Shown one piece after another: positions 1 through 7,636 of a stretch of 64,000 nt of DNA. A model generated the notes under the pieces. That model saw only the letters and a program-made list of their open reading frames with translations. It had not been told where the DNA came from and ran no database searches. The stretch comes from Pseudomonas sp. (GTDB lineage Bacteria; Pseudomonadota; Gammaproteobacteria; Pseudomonadales; Pseudomonadaceae). The stretch covers positions 474,805 through 538,804 of the forward strand of contig VMRT01000002.1 in assembly GCA_007713455.1 (NCBI GenBank), read 5' to 3'. The translations under genes were made by a program, and so were the position numbers. Every line of letters begins with the position of its first letter. The stretch's first letter is position 1.

Positions 1-135
1 CTCGATCTGGAGAAGACGCCCGTAGTCGAAGGTACGCTCAGGGGCATCAAGGGCCAGTACCTGATTCTCGATACCGGCGTGATCAACATTCGCAAGTTCA
101 CCGCTTATCAGGTCGCCGCCAGCGCTACCGCGTAG
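1..135 (+). CDS. DUF2797 family protein, C-terminal end only
   Basis: The first base is already inside an open frame that reads 44 codons and stops with TAG at 133-135. The translated tail includes the stretch GQYLILDTGVINIRKF, which resembles the C-terminus of the DUF2797 proteins usually found just upstream of pepN in pseudomonads. The function of that family is not established. The 5' part lies outside the window. The stop codon is embedded in the first arm of a REP-like repeat, so the repeat abuts or slightly invades the gene end. Confidence 0.7.
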   Translation, partial: LDLEKTPVVEGTLRGIKGQYLILDTGVINIRKFTAYQVAASATA

Positions 136-236
136 GGTGGATAACGCTTCGCTTATCCACCGCTTACGGCCGGCGGGCTCAAGGATGAGCGGCCTGGAAC
201 AACCCTGTGGAAAAGGCTTCTCCGTTTCCACCCTAC
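132..236. repeat. REP/REPIN-like inverted hairpin doublet
   Basis: Two imperfect palindromes lie back to back. The first pairs GGTGGATAA (136-144) with TTATCCACC (153-161). The second pairs GTGGAAA (207-213) with TTTCCAC (225-231). The outermost ends are themselves an inverted repeat, GTAGGGTGG (132-140) against CCACCCTAC (228-236). Two REP-like hairpins in opposite orientation with a short spacer is the REPIN arrangement known from pseudomonads. I found no second copy in this window, so repetitiveness across the genome is inferred. Confidence 0.65.
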
Positions 237-355
237 AAGTCCGTCGCGACAGACGCTAAGCTCGAACTCATCCGCAGCCCGGTTTCGGGGCTGGCAGTCC
301 ATCGCCAAATTCCTGCTTGAAGCTAACCGCTTGAAGCTCAGTCGACGAGGTTTCC

Positions 356-3016
356 ATGCGTACCGAACAACCGAAAGTCATTCATCTGAAGGATTACCAG
401 GCGCCCGAATACCTGATTGATGAAACCCACCTGACCTTCGAACTGTACGAGGACCGCACCCTGGTGCACGCCCAGCTGGTGATGCGCCGCAATCCCGAGC
501 GTCCGGCTGGCAAGCTGCCGCCGCTGGAGCTGCACGGCCAGGAGCTTGAGCTGCAGGCCATCGCGCTGAACGACCGCGAGCTTGGCCTGGGCGACTACCA
601 GATCAGCGAAGACTGTCTGACCCTGCAGCCGGACAGCGACAGCTTCGTCATCGACAGCTCGGTGGTCATCCATCCGGAAAGCAACACCGCGCTGGAAGGG
701 CTGTACAAGTCCGGCAGCATGTTCTGCACCCAGTGCGAGGCCGAGGGCTTCCGCAAGATCACTTATTACCTCGACCGCCCGGACGTGATGAGCAAGTTCA
801 CCACCACCGTGAGCGCCGAACAAAAGGCCTATCCGGTGCTGCTTTCCAACGGCAACCCGATTGCCAGCGGCAGCGAGGACAACGGTCGGCACTGGGCGAC
901 CTGGGAAGATCCGTTCAAGAAGCCGGCCTACCTGTTCGCCCTGGTGGCGGGTGACCTCTGGGCCATCGAGGACAGCTTCACCACCATGAGCGGGCGCGAC
1001 GTGGCGCTGCGGATCTACGTCGAGCCGGAGAACGTCGACAAGTGCCAGCACGCCATGGACAGCCTGAAGAAGTCGATGAAGTGGGATGAAGAGGCCTACG
1101 GTCGCGAGTACGACCTGGACATCTTCATGATCGTCGCGGTCAACGACTTCAACATGGGCGCCATGGAGAACAAGGGCCTCAATATCTTCAACTCCAGCGC
1201 CGTGCTGGCCCGCGCCGAAACCGCTACCGATGCCGCGCACCAGCGCGTCGAGGCGATCGTCGCCCACGAATACTTCCACAACTGGTCGGGCAATCGCGTG
1301 ACCTGTCGCGACTGGTTCCAGCTGTCGCTCAAGGAAGGCTTCACCGTCTTCCGCGATTCGCAGTTCAGCGCCGACATGAACTCGGCGACGGTCAAGCGCA
1401 TCGAGGACGTCGCCTACCTGCGCACCCACCAGTTCGCCGAGGACGCCGGCCCGATGGCGCATTCGGTGCGCCCGGAATCCTTCATCGAGATTTCCAACTT
1501 CTACACCCTGACCGTCTACGAGAAGGGCGCCGAAGTGGTGCGCATGATCCAGACCCTGCTGGGCGACGAGGGCTTCCGCAAGGGCAGCGACCTCTATTTC
1601 GAGCGGCATGACGGCCAGGCCGTGACGGTCGACGATTTCGTCAAGGCGATGGAGGACGCCAACGGTGCGGACCTGACCCAGTTCAAGCGCTGGTACAGCC
1701 AGTCCGGTACACCGCGCCTGGCCGTCAGCGAGCAATACGACGAGGCGGCGAAGACCTACCGCCTGACCTTCCGCCAGAGCTGTCCGCCGACACCGGGCCA
1801 GCCGACCAAGGAGCCGTTCGTGATCCCGGTGGCGCTGGGCCTGCTCGCCGCCGATGGTTCGGACATGCCGCTGCGTCTGGACGGTGAAGCCTCCGCCGTC
1901 GGAGCCAGCCGCGTGCTGGCGGTGACCGAAGCCGAACAGACCTTTACCTTCGTCGACGTCGCCGAGCGTCCGCAGCCATCGCTGCTGCGCGGCTTCTCCG
2001 CGCCGGTAAAGCTGGATTATCCGTACGACCGCGACCAGCTGATGTTCCTGATGCAGCACGATTCCGACGGCTTCAATCGCTGGGAAGCGGGTCAGCAGCT
2101 GTCGGTGCAGGTGCTGCAGGAGCTGATCGGTCAGCATCAGCGTGGGGAAGCGTTGGTGATGGATGAGCGCCTGGTCGAGGCGCTACGCAGCCTGTTGCAA
2201 AACGAGACGCTCGATGCAGCCATGGTTGCCGAAATGCTTTCGTTGCCGGGCGAGGCCTATCTGACCGAAATCAGCGAAGTGGCGGACGTGGATGCCATCC
2301 ATACGGCACGCGAGTTCGCCCGCAAGCGCATCGCCGACGCGTTGTTCGAGCCGCTGTGGCAGCGCTACCAGGCCAATCGGCAAACCTCGCGCAGCACGCC
2401 CTATGTCGCCTCGGCCGAACATTTCGCCCGTCGCGCCCTGCAGAACATCGCATTGTCATATCTGATGCTGAGCGAAAAAGCCGAAGTCGTGGAAGCCTGC
2501 CTGGAACAGTTCGAGCAGGCCGACAACATGACCGAGCGCTTGACCGCACTGGCCGTGCTGGTCAACTCTCCGTTCGAGGCTGAGCGCGACAAGGCGCTGC
2601 AGGCCTTCGCCGAGCACTTCAAGGACAACCCTCTGGTAATGGATCAGTGGTTCAGTGTTCAGGCCGGCAACCCGTTGCCCGGCGGGCTGGAACGGGTGCA
2701 GACGCTGATGCAGCACCCGGCATTCACCCTGAAGAATCCGAACAAGGTGCGTGCGTTGATCGGCGCCTTCGCCAACCAGAACCTGATCAACTTCCACCGC
2801 GCCGATGGCGCCGGCTACCGCTTCCTCGCCGACCAGGTGATCACCCTCAACGCGCTGAACCCGCAGATCGCCTCGCGGCTGCTGGCACCGCTGACCCGCT
2901 GGCGCAAGTACGACAGCGCCCGGCAGGCGCTGATGAGGGCCGAGCTGGAGCGCATCCTTGCGTCCGGAGAGCTGTCCAGCGATGTCTACGAAGTGGTGAG
3001 CAAGAGCCTCGCCTGA
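356..3016 (+). CDS. pepN: Aminopeptidase N (M1 family zinc metallopeptidase)
   Basis: An 886-residue cytosolic aminopeptidase that removes N-terminal residues from peptides; the length is close to that of the E. coli enzyme. The exopeptidase motif GAMEN occupies residues 268-272. The zinc site HEYFH is at 304-308, with the third ligand Glu near 327. The N-terminal beta domain, thermolysin-like catalytic domain and helical C-terminal domain are all present. The start ATG follows a CGAGG element about 8 bases upstream. The gene is transcribed alone and is closed by an intrinsic terminator. Confidence 0.97.
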   Translation: MRTEQPKVIHLKDYQAPEYLIDETHLTFELYEDRTLVHAQLVMRRNPERPAGKLPPLELHGQELELQAIALNDRELGLGDYQISEDCLTLQPDSDSFVIDSSVVIHPESNTALEGLYKSGSMFCTQCEAEGFRKITYYLDRPDVMSKFTTTVSAEQKAYPVLLSNGNPIASGSEDNGRHWATWEDPFKKPAYLFALVAGDLWAIEDSFTTMSGRDVALRIYVEPENVDKCQHAMDSLKKSMKWDEEAYGREYDLDIFMIVAVNDFNMGAMENKGLNIFNSSAVLARAETATDAAHQRVEAIVAHEYFHNWSGNRVTCRDWFQLSLKEGFTVFRDSQFSADMNSATVKRIEDVAYLRTHQFAEDAGPMAHSVRPESFIEISNFYTLTVYEKGAEVVRMIQTLLGDEGFRKGSDLYFERHDGQAVTVDDFVKAMEDANGADLTQFKRWYSQSGTPRLAVSEQYDEAAKTYRLTFRQSCPPTPGQPTKEPFVIPVALGLLAADGSDMPLRLDGEASAVGASRVLAVTEAEQTFTFVDVAERPQPSLLRGFSAPVKLDYPYDRDQLMFLMQHDSDGFNRWEAGQQLSVQVLQELIGQHQRGEALVMDERLVEALRSLLQNETLDAAMVAEMLSLPGEAYLTEISEVADVDAIHTAREFARKRIADALFEPLWQRYQANRQTSRSTPYVASAEHFARRALQNIALSYLMLSEKAEVVEACLEQFEQADNMTERLTALAVLVNSPFEAERDKALQAFAEHFKDNPLVMDQWFSVQAGNPLPGGLERVQTLMQHPAFTLKNPNKVRALIGAFANQNLINFHRADGAGYRFLADQVITLNALNPQIASRLLAPLTRWRKYDSARQALMRAELERILASGELSSDVYEVVSKSLA

Positions 3017-3022
3017 CTCGAC

Positions 3023-3057
3023 AAGGCCGATCGTGCAATGCGATCGGCCTTTCTTTT
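3023..3057 (+). terminator. Intrinsic terminator after pepN
   Basis: An 11-bp stem, AAGGCCGATCG with CGATCGGCCTT, has a short loop and is followed by TTCTTTT. It lies a few bases beyond the pepN stop. Confidence 0.9.
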
Positions 3058-3333
3058 ACGAGGGCCCGTTCCAGGCACTATCCACGGCAAACAACCTTCC
3101 TGCGTATCGTGACCATCCTCTGGCGCCTCGCGTCGGATCGTCACTGCGGGATCGAAAGGGGCGGTCGGCACATACTGGCCACTGGCCCAATCAGCCTGAG
3201 TGATCACGCGTCAATCATTGCGTGAGAGTTAACAATTCATAACGTCCGGCCAATTGTGCCTGTCTGTGGAAGCTGGCTAGGATGGCCGAGCCTGCATTAC
3301 AGGCCTTACCTAATAAGAATAAAGGGGGTATGT

Positions 3334-4425
3334 ATGAGTGAGCCCGTTCAGCGGCGCACACTATCCGGCCGCGCCGTGGTTCCATCCCAGGCGAGGGCGT
3401 CGCGTCTTCACTCATCGGTTGCCGGCATGCTTTCGCTGTGCGGCGCCTTCTCACTCCTGCTGCTCGCAGCATCGGCGCCCGCCCAGGCTGCTACCGATGG
3501 CCAGGCCCGCTACTCGATCGAGTCGGCCAAGGCGGTATCCAATCTTCTGCTCGATATCACCCAGGCCGGCGAACGCCTCGTTGCGGCGGGCGATCGAGGC
3601 CACATTCTCTATTCCGACGATGGTGGCGCCAGCTGGATGCAGGCCAAGGTGCCGACGCGCCAGCTGCTGACGGCCATCGACTTCGTCGATGACAAGCACG
3701 GCTGGGCGGTCGGCCATGACGCGTTGATCCTGGCTACAGCCGACGGCGGTGAGAGCTGGACGGCTCAGTATGAGGATCGCGAACGCGAGGCCCCCTTGCT
3801 GGACGTCTGGTTCGAAGACACCCAGCACGGCATCGCGGTTGGCGCCTACGGTGCGCTGCTCGAAACCATCGATGGCGGTCAGAGCTGGGAGGACATCAGT
3901 GAGCGCCTCGACAACGAGGACGGTTATCACCTGAACGCCATCACCCATATTCAGGGCTCGGGCCTGTTTGTCGTAGGCGAACTGGGCGGAATGTTCCGTT
4001 CTGCCGATATGGGCGAAACTTGGGAGCGCGTCGAGTCGCCGTATCAGGGGTCGTTCTTCGGGGTAGTCGGCGGTTCGGAACCGGGGGTAGTGGTTGCCTT
4101 CGGGCTGCGCGGCCACCTGTTCCGCTCCATCGACTTCGGCGACAGCTGGGAAGGCATCGAGCTCGTCAACGGCAACGGCAATGTACTGGAGTCCGGGCTG
4201 GCCGACGGCAACCTGCTGCGTGATGGGCGCATCGTGGTGGTCGGTCACGGCGGTGCGGTACTCACCAGCGACGATCAGGGCCGTAGCTTCAAGCTGTTCA
4301 ATCGCCCCGACCGCCGTTCGCTGTCGGGTGTCACCTCCGATTCCCAAGGCAACCTGATCCTGGTAGGGCAGGGTGGTGTTCGCATCGCCTCGCCATCGGG
4401 CGCGGATCTGGCCACACAACAATAA
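3334..4425 (+). CDS. Secreted YCF48/BNR-type beta-propeller protein
   Basis: A 363-residue protein with a long N-terminal signal sequence: a basic stretch, a Leu/Ala-rich core around residues 30-50, and a likely cut after AQA. The mature part holds six Asp-box repeats of the type S-x-D-x-G-x-S/T-W, for example SDDGGASW, ADGGESW, IDGGQSW, ADMGETW, IDFGDSW and DDQGRSF. This predicts a six- or seven-bladed propeller related to the photosystem II assembly factor YCF48. The start at 3334 was chosen over an upstream in-frame ATG at 3256 because a strong GGGGG element precedes it. The gene lies 16 bp before an MMPL transporter and is probably co-transcribed. Its role in non-photosynthetic bacteria is not known; it may be a periplasmic partner of the transporter. 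Confidence 0.85.
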   Translation: MSEPVQRRTLSGRAVVPSQARASRLHSSVAGMLSLCGAFSLLLLAASAPAQAATDGQARYSIESAKAVSNLLLDITQAGERLVAAGDRGHILYSDDGGASWMQAKVPTRQLLTAIDFVDDKHGWAVGHDALILATADGGESWTAQYEDREREAPLLDVWFEDTQHGIAVGAYGALLETIDGGQSWEDISERLDNEDGYHLNAITHIQGSGLFVVGELGGMFRSADMGETWERVESPYQGSFFGVVGGSEPGVVVAFGLRGHLFRSIDFGDSWEGIELVNGNGNVLESGLADGNLLRDGRIVVVGHGGAVLTSDDQGRSFKLFNRPDRRSLSGVTSDSQGNLILVGQGGVRIASPSGADLATQQ

Positions 4426-4441
4426 AGCCGGGAGAGTCTGC

Positions 4442-6796
4442 ATGACCAAGCACCACCAGAAGCCGGCGTCGTTCCTCGAGCGCCTGATCTTCAACAACCG
4501 GCCGGCAGTCGTCGTACTCTGCCTGCTGATCAGCGCATTTCTCTTCTATCAGGCGGCCCAGGTTCGGCCGCAGACCAGCTTCGAGAAGATGATTCCGCTG
4601 GGGCATCCGTATATCCAGAAGATGCTCGAGCACCAGAATGATCTGGCCAACCTCGGCAACACGGTGCGGATCTCCGTGGCAGCAAAAGATGGTGACATCT
4701 TCGCCAAGGACTACATGGAAACGCTGCGGCAGATTCATGACGAAGTGTTCTATATCCAAGGTGTCGATCGCTCCAACATGAAGTCGCTTTGGAGTCCCAG
4801 CGTTCGCTGGACCGAGGTGACAGAGCAAGGCTTCGCCGGCGGTGAGGTCATTCCGCAGACCTATGACGGGTCGCCGGAAAGTCTCGATGACCTTCGCAGC
4901 AACATTCTCAAGTCCGGTCAGGTCGGGCGTCTGGTCGCCAATGACTTCAAGTCCAGCATCATCGACGTGCCGCTGATGGAGTCCTACTCGGATCCGGAAG
5001 ATCGCAGCAAGCAGATCAAGCTGGACTACCAGAAGTTCTCCCACGAGCTGGAAGAGAAGATTCGCGACAAGTACGAGACGCAGAACCCGAATGTGGAGAT
5101 TCACATCATCGGCTTCGCCAAGAAGGTCGGTGACCTGATCGACGGGCTGGTCGGTGTGGCGTTGTTCTTCATCGTCGCCATCGGCATCACCTTCGTCCTG
5201 CTGCTGTGGTTCACCCGTTGCCTGAAGAGCACCATCGCGGTGTTGATCACCACGCTGATCGCCGTGACCTGGCAGCTCGGCCTGTTGCACACCCTGGGCT
5301 TCGGGCTCGATCCGTACTCGATGCTGGTACCGTTCCTGGTCTTCGCCATCGGTATCTCCCACGGCGTACAGAAGATCAACGGCATCGCCATGGCCTCCGG
5401 CTACACCGAAGACCCGGTGACGGCGGCGCGCATGGCATTCCGTCAGCTGTTCATCCCCGGCATGGTGGCGTTGCTGTCGGATGCGGTGGGTTTCGTAACC
5501 CTGCTGCTGATCGATATCGGCGTGATCCGCGAGCTGGCCATCGGCGCTTCGCTGGGCGTGGCGGTCATCATCCTGACCAACCTGATCCTGCTGCCGGTGG
5601 CGATTTCCTATATGGGCATCAGCCAGCGGGCGATCAAGCAGGCCCGCGAAGAAGCCTCGCGCGATCATCCGTTCTGGCGTGCGCTGTCGAATTTCGCCAG
5701 CCCGAAGGTGGCACCGATCTCCATCACTATCGCCGTGGTCGCGCTGGCGGGTGGCCTCTGGTACGGCCAGAACCTGAAGATCGGCGACCTTGATCAGGGC
5801 GCGCCGGAGCTGCATCCGGATTCGCGCTACAACCTGGACAACGACTTCGTCATCCGCAACTACTCGACCAGTTCCGACGTGCTGGTAGTGATGGTCAAGA
5901 CCGCGCCGGAAGGCTGTTCGCACTACGACACGCTCGCCGCCATGGACGAGCTGATGTGGAAGATGCAGAACACCGAGGGCGTGCAGTCGGCGGTGTCGAT
6001 GGTGTCGGTGGCGCGCCAGGGCATCAAGGGCATGAACGAGGGCAGCCTGAAATGGGAAACGCTTTCGCGTAACCAGCATGTGCTGAACAACTCCATCGCC
6101 CGTGCCGAAGGTATGTACAACAGCGACTGCTCGCTGGCACCGGTACTGGTGTTCCTCAACGACCATAAGGCCGAGACGCTGGAACACGTCGTCGCCGCGG
6201 CGAAGGATTTTGCCGAGGAGAACAACCGCGAAGGTCTGGAGTTCGTGCTGGCGGCAGGTAACGCCGGTATCGAAGCGGCCACCAATGAGGTCATCGCGGC
6301 GTCGGAAACCACCATGCTGATCGCCGTCTACCTGGCTGTGAGCATCATGTGCCTGCTGACGTTCCGTTCGCTGGCGGCCACGCTCTGCGTGATCCTGCCG
6401 CTGGTGCTGACATCGATCCTCGGTAACGCGCTGATGGCCTTCATGGGCATCGGGGTGAAGGTGGCGACGCTGCCGGTGATCGCACTGGGCGTGGGTATCG
6501 GTGTGGACTACGGCATCTACATCTACAGCCGTCTGGAGTCGTTCCTGCGCCAGGGCATGACCCTGCAGGAAGCCTACTACCAGACCCTGAAGTCCACCGG
6601 CAAGGCGGTGATCTTCACCGGCGTCTGCCTGGCGATTGGTGTGGTGACCTGGGTGTTCTCGGCGATCAAGTTCCAGGCCGACATGGGTCTGATGCTGACC
6701 TTCATGTTCCTCTGGAACATGGTCGGCGCGATCTGGCTGCTGCCGGCCCTGGCTCGCTTCCTGATCAAACCGGAGAAGCTGCGTCAGAAAGCGTGA
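4442..6796 (+). CDS. MMPL/RND superfamily transporter
   Basis: A 784-residue inner-membrane protein built like half-length RND exporters. It has one N-terminal membrane helix (about residues 22-40), a large periplasmic loop, a helix cluster (about 240-410), a second periplasmic loop, and a second helix cluster up to the C-terminus. The pseudo-duplicated GxxxD-type helices typical of MMPL proteins are visible, e.g. the LGVGIGVDYGIYIYSRL segment. A GGGAGA ribosome site precedes the ATG. The substrate is not evident: homologues are annotated as lipid, hopanoid or small-molecule exporters. The conserved pairing with a secreted YCF48 propeller suggests that the two act together. Confidence 0.88.
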   Translation: MTKHHQKPASFLERLIFNNRPAVVVLCLLISAFLFYQAAQVRPQTSFEKMIPLGHPYIQKMLEHQNDLANLGNTVRISVAAKDGDIFAKDYMETLRQIHDEVFYIQGVDRSNMKSLWSPSVRWTEVTEQGFAGGEVIPQTYDGSPESLDDLRSNILKSGQVGRLVANDFKSSIIDVPLMESYSDPEDRSKQIKLDYQKFSHELEEKIRDKYETQNPNVEIHIIGFAKKVGDLIDGLVGVALFFIVAIGITFVLLLWFTRCLKSTIAVLITTLIAVTWQLGLLHTLGFGLDPYSMLVPFLVFAIGISHGVQKINGIAMASGYTEDPVTAARMAFRQLFIPGMVALLSDAVGFVTLLLIDIGVIRELAIGASLGVAVIILTNLILLPVAISYMGISQRAIKQAREEASRDHPFWRALSNFASPKVAPISITIAVVALAGGLWYGQNLKIGDLDQGAPELHPDSRYNLDNDFVIRNYSTSSDVLVVMVKTAPEGCSHYDTLAAMDELMWKMQNTEGVQSAVSMVSVARQGIKGMNEGSLKWETLSRNQHVLNNSIARAEGMYNSDCSLAPVLVFLNDHKAETLEHVVAAAKDFAEENNREGLEFVLAAGNAGIEAATNEVIAASETTMLIAVYLAVSIMCLLTFRSLAATLCVILPLVLTSILGNALMAFMGIGVKVATLPVIALGVGIGVDYGIYIYSRLESFLRQGMTLQEAYYQTLKSTGKAVIFTGVCLAIGVVTWVFSAIKFQADMGLMLTFMFLWNMVGAIWLLPALARFLIKPEKLRQKA

Positions 6797-6812
6797 TGAT
6801 CACGCAGTAACG

Positions 6813-6844
6813 AAAACCGCGACCCTGGGGTCGCGGTTTTTTTA
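6813..6844. terminator. Bidirectional intrinsic terminator
   Basis: A perfect 12-bp stem, AAAACCGCGACC with GGTCGCGGTTTT, is flanked by A and T runs. It serves the transporter gene on the plus strand and the nirBD-nasA-cobA operon on the minus strand. Confidence 0.93.
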
Positions 6845-6873
6845 TGGGTGTTTGGTACGGCGGTCAGCTACGG

Positions 6874-7611
6874 TCAGGCGCTCTGGCTTACCGCCTGGAA
6901 TGCAGCCTGCGCGGCCACTTCGCCGATCACCAGGATCGCCGGGCTCTTCAGCTTGAAGGCCAAGGCATCGCGGCACATGCCGGCGAGGCTCGAACGGCAT
7001 TCGCGCTGCTGCGGCAGAGAGGCGCTCTCGATCATCGCCACTGGTGTACCGGCGGAAAGTCCGCCCTCCAACAGCCCGGCCTGCACCTGTTCCAGCTTGC
7101 TCACACCCATGTACACCACCAGCGTGGTGCCGCTTTTTGCCAGCGCCTGCCATTCCGGGCTGCTGTCATCGAGCGTGTGCGCCGTGACCAGGGTGACGCC
7201 GCGGGCGACGCCGCGTTGGGTCAGCGAGATGCCGCATTGCGTGGCACCGGCCAGGCCGGCGGTGATGCCGTTGACCAGCTCGACCTCGATGCCGCGCGCC
7301 GACAGCCATTCGGCTTCTTCGCCACCGCGACCGAAGATGCACGGATCGCCACCCTTGAGGCGTACCACGCACTTGCCCTGGCGGGCGTAACGCAGCATCA
7401 GGCGGTGGATGAAGGCTTGCGGCGTGGAGCGGCAGCCGCCGCGCTTGCCCACCGGGATGATGCGTGCGTTGGGGCAATGTTCGAGCACGGCGGGGTTGAC
7501 CAGGTCATCGACCATCACCACCTGCGCGTCGCCCAGCGCTCGTACGGCCTTGAGGGTCAGCAGTTCCGGGTCGCCGGGGCCGGCGCCTACCAGCCAGACT
7601 TTTGCGCTCAT
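6874..7611 (-). CDS. cobA: Uroporphyrinogen-III C-methyltransferase (SUMT)
   Basis: A 245-residue SAM-dependent enzyme that methylates uroporphyrinogen III twice to give precorrin-2, the branch point to siroheme. The signature VGAGPGDPELLTLKA is at the N-terminus, and the family motifs VRLKGGDPCIFGRGGEE and VNGITAG follow. The start at 7611 has GAGGA about 8 bases upstream; a longer in-frame extension to 7701 lacks such a site. It is the last gene of the nirB-nirD-nasA-cobA operon, 25 bp after nasA. NirB contains siroheme, so the position makes metabolic sense. Confidence 0.95.
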   Translation of the reverse strand: MSAKVWLVGAGPGDPELLTLKAVRALGDAQVVMVDDLVNPAVLEHCPNARIIPVGKRGGCRSTPQAFIHRLMLRYARQGKCVVRLKGGDPCIFGRGGEEAEWLSARGIEVELVNGITAGLAGATQCGISLTQRGVARGVTLVTAHTLDDSSPEWQALAKSGTTLVVYMGVSKLEQVQAGLLEGGLSAGTPVAMIESASLPQQRECRSSLAGMCRDALAFKLKSPAILVIGEVAAQAAFQAVSQSA

Positions 7612-7636
7612 GGGGAAATCCTCGTCTTGGTTGGTA

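Noticed and set aside
338..2137. A 599-codon open frame antisense to pepN
   Set aside because: It lies wholly opposite a well-supported M1 peptidase, has no ribosome site, and its composition (Arg, Gly, His, Val-rich) is typical of the opposite strand of a GC-rich gene.
4331..6187. A 618-codon open frame antisense to the MMPL transporter
   Set aside because: It is His/Gln/Arg-rich with no recognisable domain or start signal, and the plus strand encodes a clear transporter. It is a mirror artefact.
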